Part shown: piece by piece, positions 1-6,616 of the stretch
How the letters are laid out: each line of letters starts with the position of its first letter
How positions within the stretch are numbered: position 1 is the stretch's first letter
DNA from: an uncultured Thomasclavelia sp.
GTDB lineage: Bacteria > Bacillota_I > Bacilli_A > Erysipelotrichales > Coprobacillaceae
Length of the DNA stretch: 13,554 nt
Direction: 5' to 3'
NCBI GenBank assembly: GCA_910588165.1
Contig: CAJUOR010000051.1
Span: 1 to 13,554, forward strand
The notes under the pieces: generated by a model
Database searches by the model: none
The model's input: only the letters and a program-made list of their open reading frames with translations
What the model was told of the DNA's origin: nothing
Position numbers and translations under genes: made by a program

Positions 1-85
1 ACTTTGCACTCCGCAAAGTAACAAATATATCATTCTATAGTAACGTTTTAGGTTGTAGTTTTTAGACATTTGAATCTAAGAGGGT

Positions 86-149
86 GAAATCAGATATGAT
101 ACCAATCCATATTCTATATTATATCCATATTGGTATTATAAACGATTTC
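86..149. repeat. 64-nt imperfect hairpin / palindrome
   Basis: GAAATC (86-91) pairs with GATTTC (144-149). After a 3x3 internal loop, bases 95-106 pair with 129-140 through 12 positions, including a perfect ATACCAAT/ATTGGTAT core and one G-T wobble. ATAT (109-112) can also pair with ATAT (121-124). No T-run follows, so it is not an intrinsic terminator. It could be a structured RNA, a small dispersed repeat or a protein-binding palindrome. A 19-codon micro-ORF (96-155) lies inside it with an AGAGGGTGA sequence 8 nt upstream. Confidence 0.55.
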
Positions 150-344
150 CAATAATTCCTTTGACCAATATGTTTGAGGTGTATTGTTTCTTGTGTGTTT
201 AATTTTTATAAATTTAAAATATGGTTATGAATGGAGGCGTTGGCTTTATAATAGATAAACTATAAAATCGCGTATTTTTATCATTCTTATGCAATTTGAC
301 CACGAGAAATAGGCTATTGAACTAACTTGTTATAAGTATCGTAA

Positions 345-394
345 TTGAATTGTTACAGGTGTAGTATTGCCGTTTATTTTCTATGACAATTCAA
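345..394. repeat. 9-bp inverted repeat
   Basis: TTGAATTGT (345-353) is perfectly complementary to ACAATTCAA (386-394); one wobble and one A-T pair can extend the stem inward, leaving a loop of about 28 nt. No T-run follows, so termination is unlikely. It lies some 70 bp upstream of the murG promoter, where a regulator could bind, but no family can be named. Confidence 0.4.
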
Positions 395-442
395 GTTTGA
401 CATTATAACTGAGATTAGCCGGGATTTTATGTAATATTTCTT

Positions 443-471
443 TTCAACAATTTCGAGATTTATGATATAAT
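443..471 (+). promoter_or_regulatory. murG promoter, extended -10 type
   Basis: A perfect -10 hexamer TATAAT (466-471) is preceded by TGA, giving the extended -10 TGATATAAT. The -35 region at 17-bp spacing (TTCAAC, 443-448) is weak, which is usual when an extended -10 is present. The predicted start of transcription, about base 478, falls on the AGGAG ribosome binding site, so the leader would be only about 15 nt. Confidence 0.7.
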
Positions 472-492
472 AAGTTTAGGAGTGTGATTTCT

Positions 493-1578
493 ATGCGAAT
501 TATATTTGGTACAGGTGGTACAGGGGGGCATTTATACCCGGCACTTGCACTAGCAGCATATATAAAAAAACAAGATCCCCAAAGTGAATTTTTATTTGTG
601 GGTACAACTAATCGACTTGAAGCAAGTGTTGTGCCGGAAATGGGATATGCATATAAAGGAATGGATTTACAAGGAATTGCCGGGTCACCGGCTAATAAAT
701 TAAAGGCTGTTATGAAATTCGTCCGTTCCATCAAACATTCAAAAAAAATTGTAAAAGATTTTAAACCGGATATTGTGATTGGCTTTGGCGGTTATCCAAG
801 CTCTTCCATTGTGCTAGGTGCGGCTAAAATGCAAGTACCGACACTAATTCACGAACAGAATTCTATTATCGGTTTAGCTAATAAAATTTTAATTAAGCAT
901 GTAGATGCTATTGTTGCTTGCTATGATAAGGCTATGCAGGAGTTTCCGAAAGAAAAAAGCTATTTATTAGGAAATCCTCGTGCCAGTCAAGTAGTAGAAG
1001 CCAAACAAAAGGACTTAACACATTTTTATCATTTAGATTCAAATAAGAAAACAGTAATGGTTGTGATGGGGAGTTTAGGCTCATCAAGTGTCAATGAAGT
1101 AATGATGCAAGCCATTGGTGACTTTGAACAAAAAGAATATCAGGTTGTTTTTGTAACAGGGCAAAAACAATACGAGCAAACAACACAAAAACTATCGCAT
1201 ATTCCAACGAATGTGAAAGTTGTTCCTTACATTGAAGATATGCCTAGTATGTTAAAGATGGTGGATTTAGTTGTAACTAGAGCAGGTGCTTCAACATTAG
1301 CCGAAATTACAGCGTTAGGTGTGGCTTCGTTGATTATTCCTAGTCCTTATGTGGCAATGAATCATCAGGAATATAATGCTAAAGCTCTATGTGAAAAAAG
1401 TGCGGCATTGATGATTTTAGAGAAAGATTTAAGTAAAGATGGATTATTGAAGACAATCGACAGCATTATTTTTGATGATAAGAAATTAGATACATTAAGA
1501 GATAATGCTCGTCAATTAGGTAAACCTAATGCATCTAAGGATATTTATGATTTAATCTGTCAATTAGTGAAAAAGTAG
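493..1578 (+). CDS. murG: MurG, UDP-GlcNAc:lipid I GlcNAc transferase
   Basis: This peripheral membrane glycosyltransferase (GT28 family) adds GlcNAc from UDP-GlcNAc to lipid I, making lipid II on the inner face of the membrane. The 361-residue product has the family length and its glycine-rich loops: GTGGTGGHLYPA at residues 6-17, GFGGYPSSS near 98, HEQNSIIG near 120, MGSLGSSS near 194, and the C-domain donor site TRAGASTLAE near 263 followed by AMNHQEYNA. I chose ATG 493 over the in-frame GTG at 484 because AGGAG at 478-482 sits 10 nt before the ATG but only 1 nt before the GTG. It has its own promoter and abuts murB. The first loop reads TGGTGG rather than the more common SGG; otherwise it looks normal. 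Confidence 0.96.
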   Translation: MRIIFGTGGTGGHLYPALALAAYIKKQDPQSEFLFVGTTNRLEASVVPEMGYAYKGMDLQGIAGSPANKLKAVMKFVRSIKHSKKIVKDFKPDIVIGFGGYPSSSIVLGAAKMQVPTLIHEQNSIIGLANKILIKHVDAIVACYDKAMQEFPKEKSYLLGNPRASQVVEAKQKDLTHFYHLDSNKKTVMVVMGSLGSSSVNEVMMQAIGDFEQKEYQVVFVTGQKQYEQTTQKLSHIPTNVKVVPYIEDMPSMLKMVDLVVTRAGASTLAEITALGVASLIIPSPYVAMNHQEYNAKALCEKSAALMILEKDLSKDGLLKTIDSIIFDDKKLDTLRDNARQLGKPNASKDIYDLICQLVKK

Positions 1579-1587
1579 GTGAAGCGC

Positions 1588-2499
1588 TTGAATTTAGAAA
1601 GAATCATTGCAAAAATAAAAACATTAGAAGTTGGAGATTATTTAGAAAATGAACCATTATATAAACATACGACATTTAAAGTCGGCGGACCATGTTGTTT
1701 GTATGTCAAAGTTTATCATTTAGAAGCCCTTAAAGTTTTACTGAATTATCTTAAAGAAGAACAAGTTCCTTATTATTTAATCGGTAATGGGTCAAATTTA
1801 TTATTTTCAGATCGTGAATTTGAGGGTGTTATTATTTCATTAAATGAATATTTTACTGATTTTAAAATCAACGGTTGTGATATTGAGGCTCAAGCAGGTG
1901 TTAATTTAATTTATCTAGCTAATCAGGCTTGTAAATACGGACTTTCCGGTTTGGAGTTTGCGGGAGGAATCCCGGGTAGTGTTGGTGGAGCAGTCTTTAT
2001 GAATGCCGGAGCTTATTTAAGTGATATATCAGCTCTTATTACATCTGTTACCATTTTAGATGAGAACTTAGAGATTCAAACCTTGACGAATGAACAAATG
2101 AAGTTTGCCTATCGTCATTCGGTTATACAGGAGCACCCAGAATGGATTATTCTTTCATGTATGCTTCGTTTAAAGCCAAAAGATCCCAAAACAATTCAAG
2201 CCTTAATGGATAATCGCAAAGAGAAAAGAATGATGACTCAGCCGTGGAATTTCCCTAGTGCCGGCAGTGTTTTTCGTAATCCCGAAGCAAAACCGGCATG
2301 GCAGTGTATCGATGAATGCGGATTGCGTGGTTGGGAGATTGGCGGCGCTCAAATTTCACCCAAGCATTCAAACTTTATTGTTAATAATGGCTACGCCAGT
2401 GCTCGTGATATTCTCGATTTAATTCAGTTGGCTCAAAAGGTAGTTAAAGAACGCTTTGATATTGATTTAGTAACCGAAGTTCGTTTGGTGAATTGGTAA
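1588..2499 (+). CDS. murB: MurB, UDP-N-acetylenolpyruvoylglucosamine reductase
   Basis: This FAD enzyme uses NADPH to reduce UDP-GlcNAc-enolpyruvate to UDP-MurNAc in the cytoplasm. FAD-domain motifs are visible: HTTFKVGGP, YLIGNGSNLLFSD and AGGIPGSVGGAVFMNAGAY. The catalytic set is complete: the Arg of FAYRHS, the Ser of SAGSVFRNP that donates the proton, and the Glu of TEVRLV near the C-terminus. The short type II form (about 303 aa, lacking the extra insertion of the E. coli enzyme) is typical of Firmicutes. The likely start is TTG 1588, because AGGTGA (1577-1582), which includes the last two bases of the murG stop, lies 5 nt before it. GTG 1579, directly after that stop, is in frame but overlaps this binding site. 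Confidence 0.95.
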   Translation: MNLERIIAKIKTLEVGDYLENEPLYKHTTFKVGGPCCLYVKVYHLEALKVLLNYLKEEQVPYYLIGNGSNLLFSDREFEGVIISLNEYFTDFKINGCDIEAQAGVNLIYLANQACKYGLSGLEFAGGIPGSVGGAVFMNAGAYLSDISALITSVTILDENLEIQTLTNEQMKFAYRHSVIQEHPEWIILSCMLRLKPKDPKTIQALMDNRKEKRMMTQPWNFPSAGSVFRNPEAKPAWQCIDECGLRGWEIGGAQISPKHSNFIVNNGYASARDILDLIQLAQKVVKERFDIDLVTEVRLVNW

Positions 2500-3284
2500 T
2501 GGCTAGAAAAAAAGTAAAAAAAGCATCTACAAAACGTTATTATTATAATGAACATGATGATAACCAAGTAGAACAGTTACGAACTAAACGCCAAAAAAGA
2601 AGAATTAAAAAGAATGTGAAAAGGGCATTAGTTGTATGTGTTATTCTTTTGGTAGTAGGTTTCTTTAGCTCAGATTTGTCACGTGTTTCTAAAATAACAG
2701 TAGTCGGACAGCGTTATTTGACGGAGGAAATGGTTATAAAAGAAGCCGGTATTTCAAAGAAAAGTTTTCATATTTTAACTTATCCGTATTTTATTGAAAA
2801 AAAGTTAGAACAAGTACCGATGATTAAAAATGTGAAGGTATCTAGGGGCTTTTTCTATGGTATTAAAATTAAAATCGAAGAAAGCAACGTTCTTGCATAC
2901 GTTTACCAAGATGAAAAATTACGCATCGTAGATGATAAAGGGGCAATGTTAGAGGTATCTAAGGATTACCTTAAAGATATTCAACAGTCACCAAGACTAG
3001 TTGGATTTAAAGATGAGAAAATATTACAGGAATTTGTGATAGAGTTAGCTAAAATACCTGAGGGGACGCTAGCTTTAATGTCCGATATCGTCTTTAGTCC
3101 GGTGGAGCCTTACGATAAGACAAGAGTTGAAATTTCGATGAGCGATGGCAAGAAAGTTATCATTCGAATCGAAGATATGGCAAGCGAATTAAAGTATTAT
3201 CAAGAGATATTATCGCAAGAGCCAAATGCGTGTGTCTATGATATTTACGGCAATAAAGTTTATGCGAGTCCATGTGATGATTAA
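2499..3284 (+). CDS. divIB: DivIB/FtsQ, divisome membrane protein
   Basis: This bitopic divisome protein works with DivIC/FtsB and FtsL to control septal peptidoglycan synthesis. The 261-residue product has a strongly basic cytoplasmic tail (residues 1-42, many Lys/Arg), one membrane segment (about 43-58, ALVVCVILLVVGFF), an extracytoplasmic POTRA domain (about 63-132, beginning SKITVVGQRYLTEEMV) and a beta domain. It is identified by this architecture plus position between murB and ftsA; sequence identity in this family is generally low. ATG 2499 overlaps the murB stop by one base (TAATG) with GGTGA at 2487-2491, so translation is probably coupled. There is a gap and a new promoter before ftsA. 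Confidence 0.9.
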   Translation: MARKKVKKASTKRYYYNEHDDNQVEQLRTKRQKRRIKKNVKRALVVCVILLVVGFFSSDLSRVSKITVVGQRYLTEEMVIKEAGISKKSFHILTYPYFIEKKLEQVPMIKNVKVSRGFFYGIKIKIEESNVLAYVYQDEKLRIVDDKGAMLEVSKDYLKDIQQSPRLVGFKDEKILQEFVIELAKIPEGTLALMSDIVFSPVEPYDKTRVEISMSDGKKVIIRIEDMASELKYYQEILSQEPNACVYDIYGNKVYASPCDD

Positions 3285-3321
3285 AAATGAAATTTTTGAC
3301 GTATCTAAGGGTTAAAAAGTA

Positions 3322-3350
3322 TTTTCAATGCGTTGATTTTATGATATGAT
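3322..3350 (+). promoter_or_regulatory. ftsAZ promoter, extended -10
   Basis: TTTTCA (3322-3327) lies 17 bp before TATGAT (3345-3350), and TGA directly precedes the hexamer, giving an extended -10. The sequence 3341-3354 is a near-tandem five-base repeat, so a second overlapping -10 (TATAAG, 3350-3355, also with TGA before it) is offset by 5 bp. A further weak pair, TTGACG (3296-3301) with TATTTT (3320-3325), lies upstream. Confidence 0.6.
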
Positions 3351-3381
3351 ATAAGCAGTGCTAGTGAAAGGGGGAGCGCAA

Positions 3382-4650
3382 TTGAAAGATATTTATGCGA
3401 GTCTTGATCTTGGAAGCTCCACTATTAAGCTCGTTGTTGGAGAAGTCTTGAATTCAAACATAAATGTTTTGTTTTCAAAAATGATACCTTCAAAAGGTGT
3501 TGTTAAAGGACAGGTTACTGACGAGGCAGCGGTTTCTACCACTATTTTACAATTGGTGAAGGAAGCTGAAGATGAATTGGAAACAAAAATTACAAGTGTA
3601 CTTCTGAATATTCCGACCTATCACACACGTCTTTATCAACATCAAGGGAGTTGTTTAGTCAATAGTGTTGATAAGAAAATTAGTGAACAGCATATTGTAA
3701 AAGCTCTGAATCAATCAACACGCTTTGAGCGTTCGGAGAAAGAGGCTGTCGTTTCCGTCGTACCGGTCAATTATTATTACGGTGCACAAAGCTCTAAAGA
3801 TGCGCCAATTGGTAAAATGGCGACAAGTCTTTATATAGATGCTTTGATTATTACGACATCAAAAAAGTTGCTGTATGCTTATGTTCGCTGTGTGGAAAGA
3901 GCAGGATTATCGGTCATTGATATTTGTGTTAATGCGTATAGTTGTGCTAAAGAAGCTTTTGATGAAGTTTATTTACGCGAAGGTGCAATATTGATTGATA
4001 TCGGATATAAAACAACAAGCATTTCCTTTTTTGAAGATGGTTATTTGAAGTTTTTAACCAATGTTCCAATGGGGGGACAACAACTGACAAAAAGAATTGC
4101 AAACGCTTGGGAAATTCCAATGACAAAAGCAGAGACATACAAGATTAAATATGGCACATGTAATACGTTGTTAGGTGACGAGGATGTCATTCACGTTACA
4201 TATAAAGGGCAGGAGGTTCTGCCGCATACGCAAAAAGATTTAGCCATTCTTTTAAGCCAAGGTATCGAAGATATGATGCAGGCAGTTAAAGAACAGATTA
4301 TGGTTATCAACTCAGGACAACGATATGAGGTTGTTATTGTTGGTGGTGGCGGAGAACTTGAAAATATAGAAGACGTATCAAGTCGTGTATTGGAATGTCC
4401 AGTACGTACATATAGACCATCAACTATAGGTGCTAGACAAATGGCTTTAACTGCTAATCTTGGATTGATTTATTATTTGGTAGATCGTTCAAAATTAACA
4501 GGTAAGCAACAGCCATCACTGGTATTACCAGATTCAAGTCATACGATGGCTTCAAGATTTAAAGGATTGACAAGAACGAGTTCTTTAAATAAGCAAAATG
4601 AAAATAGAATATCTAAAGTATTAGATGTCTTATTTTCTGAAGAAGATTAA
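3382..4650 (+). CDS. ftsA: FtsA, actin-like Z-ring membrane anchor
   Basis: FtsA is an actin-fold ATPase that binds the FtsZ C-terminal peptide and tethers the Z-ring to the membrane. The 422-residue product shows the N-terminal phosphate-1 motif LDLGSSTIK (near residues 8-16), the phosphate-2 motif LIDIGYKTTSISFF, and the adenosine motif VVIVGGGGELENI. The final residues (RISKVLDVLFSEED) could form the amphipathic membrane-binding helix, after a poorly conserved linker. The start is most likely TTG 3382, because AAGGGGGAG at 3368-3375 is 6 nt upstream; the in-frame GTGs at 3358 and 3364 precede that site. It is followed by ftsZ after a 30-nt gap and probably forms a two-gene transcript with it. 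Confidence 0.95.
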   Translation: MKDIYASLDLGSSTIKLVVGEVLNSNINVLFSKMIPSKGVVKGQVTDEAAVSTTILQLVKEAEDELETKITSVLLNIPTYHTRLYQHQGSCLVNSVDKKISEQHIVKALNQSTRFERSEKEAVVSVVPVNYYYGAQSSKDAPIGKMATSLYIDALIITTSKKLLYAYVRCVERAGLSVIDICVNAYSCAKEAFDEVYLREGAILIDIGYKTTSISFFEDGYLKFLTNVPMGGQQLTKRIANAWEIPMTKAETYKIKYGTCNTLLGDEDVIHVTYKGQEVLPHTQKDLAILLSQGIEDMMQAVKEQIMVINSGQRYEVVIVGGGGELENIEDVSSRVLECPVRTYRPSTIGARQMALTANLGLIYYLVDRSKLTGKQQPSLVLPDSSHTMASRFKGLTRTSSLNKQNENRISKVLDVLFSEED

Positions 4651-4680
4651 AAAGTAAAATTATAAGTGAGGGAATAGTTT

Positions 4681-5793
4681 ATGATGGATGCAGGACAATT
4701 TGTACAAGTTGCAAAAATTAAAGTAATTGGTGTTGGTGGCGGTGGCTGCAACGCTGTAACACGCATGGTTGATGAAGGTGTTCAAGGTGTTGAATTCTAT
4801 GTAGCCAATACTGATGCTCAAACATTAAATGGAACAAAAATCAAAAATAAAATCGTTATCGGTAAAGAATTAACTAAAGGTTTAGGAGCAGGCGGAAATC
4901 CTGAAGTTGGTCGCAAAGCTGCTCAAGAATCAGAAGAAGAAATTCGCGAAGCATTAAAAGATGCCGACATGGTTTTCGTTGCTGCCGGTATGGGTGGTGG
5001 AACCGGTACAGGTGCAGCACCTGTTATCGCTAAAATTGCTAAAGATTTAGGTGCATTAACAGTTGGTGTTGTTACAAAACCATTTACATTTGAAGGACCT
5101 CGTCGTTTAAGCCAAGCTTTTGATGGTTTAAATGAACTATCACAAAACGTAGATTCAATCATCGTTGTTTCAAATGACCGTTTATTAGAAGTTATCGGTG
5201 GACGTCCATTGAAAGAATCTTTCCGTGAAGCAGATAACGTTTTACGTCAAGGTGTTCAGACAATTACTGATTTAATTGCAGTTCCTGCATTTATTAACTT
5301 GGACTTTGCCGATGTTCGTTCAGTTATGTCAGGTAAAGGCAGTGCATTGATTGGTATTGGTATGGCTCGTGGTGAAAACAAAGCAGAAGAAGCTGCAACA
5401 CGCGCAATCTCATCTCCTTTATTAGAAGTTTCTATCGAAGGTGCAAAAGATGCGATTATCAACGTAACAGGTGGCGAAAATATTTCATTATATGATGCTA
5501 ATCGTGCCGTTGAAGTTATCCGTGAAGCTGTAGGTAATGACATCAACACAATTTTCGGTATTGCAATTAACGAAAACTTAGATGATGATATGATCGTTAC
5601 TGTTATCGCAACCGGTTTTGAAGAAAGCGATGCTCAAATTATTCAAAGCACATCACCGGTTAAACCTGTTGCAAAACCGACTGTATCAAAATTTGATTCA
5701 AGCCGAGTTGGTGTAACACCTCGTACTGTGGCAGAAGAAGATGAAGACGAAGATGGAACAATTCCGGTTTTCTTACAAAATAGAAATATTTAA
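4681..5793 (+). CDS. ftsZ: FtsZ, tubulin-like division GTPase
   Basis: FtsZ polymerises with GTP into the Z-ring that recruits the divisome. The 370-residue product has the tubulin signature GGGTGTG at residues 105-111, the N-terminal nucleotide loop VIGVGGGGCNAV (15-26), and the T7 loop NLDFAD (206-211) with the aspartates that drive GTP hydrolysis in the neighbouring subunit. After a short acidic linker the end, GTIPVFLQNR, is the conserved C-terminal peptide that binds FtsA, SepF and others. Two adjacent ATG codons (4681 and 4684) are possible starts; GAGGGA at 4668-4673 suits both. Codon choice is visibly biased (many GTT, GGT, GCA), as expected for a highly expressed gene. A terminator begins in its stop codon. 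Confidence 0.98.
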   Translation: MMDAGQFVQVAKIKVIGVGGGGCNAVTRMVDEGVQGVEFYVANTDAQTLNGTKIKNKIVIGKELTKGLGAGGNPEVGRKAAQESEEEIREALKDADMVFVAAGMGGGTGTGAAPVIAKIAKDLGALTVGVVTKPFTFEGPRRLSQAFDGLNELSQNVDSIIVVSNDRLLEVIGGRPLKESFREADNVLRQGVQTITDLIAVPAFINLDFADVRSVMSGKGSALIGIGMARGENKAEEAATRAISSPLLEVSIEGAKDAIINVTGGENISLYDANRAVEVIREAVGNDINTIFGIAINENLDDDMIVTVIATGFEESDAQIIQSTSPVKPVAKPTVSKFDSSRVGVTPRTVAEEDEDEDGTIPVFLQNRNI

Positions 5794-5825
5794 GAGCTAA
5801 CGAAAAGTTAGCTCTTTTCTTTTTT
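5792..5825 (+). terminator. Intrinsic terminator after ftsZ
   Basis: GAGCTAAC (5794-5801) pairs with GTTAGCTC (5807-5814) around a 5-nt loop. Two A-T pairs extend the stem to 10 bp, and a T-rich tail follows (5815-5825, one C interruption). The stem begins within the ftsZ stop codon. It separates division genes from the sporulation cluster. Confidence 0.93.
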
Positions 5826-5835
5826 ACTACAAGTT

Positions 5836-5863
5836 TTGCCCTTCTTATCTGCTATGATATTTG
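5836..5863 (+). promoter_or_regulatory. Weak candidate promoter for spoIIGA-sigE
   Basis: TTGCCC (5836-5841), a 16-bp spacer and TATTTG (5858-5863) preceded by TGA form a poor sigma-A-like pair; TATGAT at 5853-5858 is a better hexamer but lacks a spaced -35. The terminator just upstream means the operon needs a start here. In B. subtilis spoIIG is a Spo0A-activated sigma-A promoter with an abnormally long spacer, but I found no TGTCGAA-type Spo0A box in this gap, so the assignment is tentative. Confidence 0.35.
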
Positions 5864-5875
5864 TGGGTGGTGGAA

Positions 5876-6598
5876 ATGGAAATTTATTTAGATATTGTTT
5901 ATCTCTTAAATGCCTATATCGGTATGTTGTGTATTTTATCATTAGCCATTATTCAAAATCAAAGCATACCCACTAAAAGATTATTTAGGTTATCGATGAG
6001 TTTTGGATTAGTTGTCGCTTGTCTTTATTTACCATACGCATATCTCTTTTTTTTCTTATGGATTATTTGGCATTCATGGTTAGTAGATCAAAAACATTGG
6101 TTTAAGATGATTATATTCTTTTTATTTCTATATTACACCTATACCACTAGTTTTTTTCTTTTAGGTCAAGAAGTTATGTTTCGTGGACCGATTCTTATTG
6201 TGGGGACATCTTTTTCATGGCTTTATGTTTTGCTTTTGGGTACTATGGTTATCCTATTGTATATGATGATGTTATTTGGATTAAGAAAGGAAGTCTTAAA
6301 AAGCGGATTATATTATCAAGTGATTGTTGTAGCTAAACGGCAAACAATGACTTTGAGAGGTTTTTTGGATACCGGTAATGAAGCGACTTACAATGGCTTA
6401 CCTGTTTTATTTACATCTAGTCTAGCTATTCAAAATGAGTGCAGTATAGAGGTTGCAAGAGTTATGGGAAATGTCTTTTACAAGGCGATGCTAGTGGACA
6501 TCTATTGGAATGGCGAATGGAAGAAAGCTTATTTAGCCAAGGCAGAAGATATGGTTTTAAAAGATGCGGATATTTTGTTAAATTTAGGTTTATTTTAA
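5876..6598 (+). CDS. spoIIGA: SpoIIGA, pro-sigma-E processing protease
   Basis: SpoIIGA is a membrane aspartic protease that removes the pro-sequence of sigma-E in the mother cell after a signal from the forespore (SpoIIR in B. subtilis). The 240-residue product opens with the family-like MEIYLDIVYLLNAYIGM. Its N-terminal half is a bundle of about five hydrophobic segments (near 3-26, 38-57, 57-70, 76-97, 106-134). The soluble domain contains TLRGFLDTGNEATYNGLPV (159-177), matching the protease motif, with catalytic Asp at 165. It is clearly shorter than B. subtilis SpoIIGA (about 309 aa), the loss being mainly in the C-terminal part. ATG 5876 aligns with the family start and follows a GGTGG site; TTG/GTG codons upstream are in frame. 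sigE follows after 18 nt. Confidence 0.87.
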   Translation: MEIYLDIVYLLNAYIGMLCILSLAIIQNQSIPTKRLFRLSMSFGLVVACLYLPYAYLFFFLWIIWHSWLVDQKHWFKMIIFFLFLYYTYTTSFFLLGQEVMFRGPILIVGTSFSWLYVLLLGTMVILLYMMMLFGLRKEVLKSGLYYQVIVVAKRQTMTLRGFLDTGNEATYNGLPVLFTSSLAIQNECSIEVARVMGNVFYKAMLVDIYWNGEWKKAYLAKAEDMVLKDADILLNLGLF

Positions 6599-6616
6599 AA
6601 AGGGGGGGCAAGACAA

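Larger units (their letters stand above)
1..477. other. Long non-coding region upstream of murG
   Basis: No open reading frame of convincing length or family resemblance is present here on either strand, and no tRNA-like or rRNA-like sequence was seen. The stretch is very AT-rich. It holds a perfect 7-bp inverted repeat at the window edge (1-7 with 13-19, 5-nt loop, no following T-run), a long imperfect hairpin at 86-149, a 9-bp inverted repeat at 345-353/386-394, an isolated perfect TTGACA at 397-402 without a matching -10, and the murG promoter at its right end. In many Firmicutes murD, mraY or ftsW/spoVE would lie directly upstream of murG; none is visible in this stretch. Confidence 0.7.

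Noticed and set aside
1..19. Perfect 7-bp inverted repeat at the left edge as a terminator for an upstream gene
   Set aside because: No T-run follows on the + strand, and the - strand tail lies outside the window, so the role cannot be judged.
220..265. Micro-ORF ATG 221 to TAA 263 and TATAAT at 247-252
   Set aside because: The frame is 14 codons with no ribosome binding site, and the TATAAT has no acceptable -35 or TG extension; likely chance in AT-rich DNA.
484..492. GTG at 484 as the murG start
   Set aside because: It is only 1 nt from the AGGAG ribosome binding site; ATG 493 has workable spacing and matches the family N-terminus.
3358..3381. GTG at 3358 or 3364 as the ftsA start
   Set aside because: Both lie before the strong AAGGGGGAG site, and the first falls next to the -10 region. 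TTG 3382 is correctly spaced and gives the family N-terminus.
4923..5549. Antisense reading frames within ftsZ, and similar ones in murG, ftsA and the ROK gene
   Set aside because: They have no ribosome binding site or family resemblance and are explained by codon bias of the sense genes.
5821..5875. Spo0A box in the spoIIGA promoter gap
   Set aside because: I looked for TGTCGAA or its complement and near matches and found none between the ftsZ terminator and spoIIGA.
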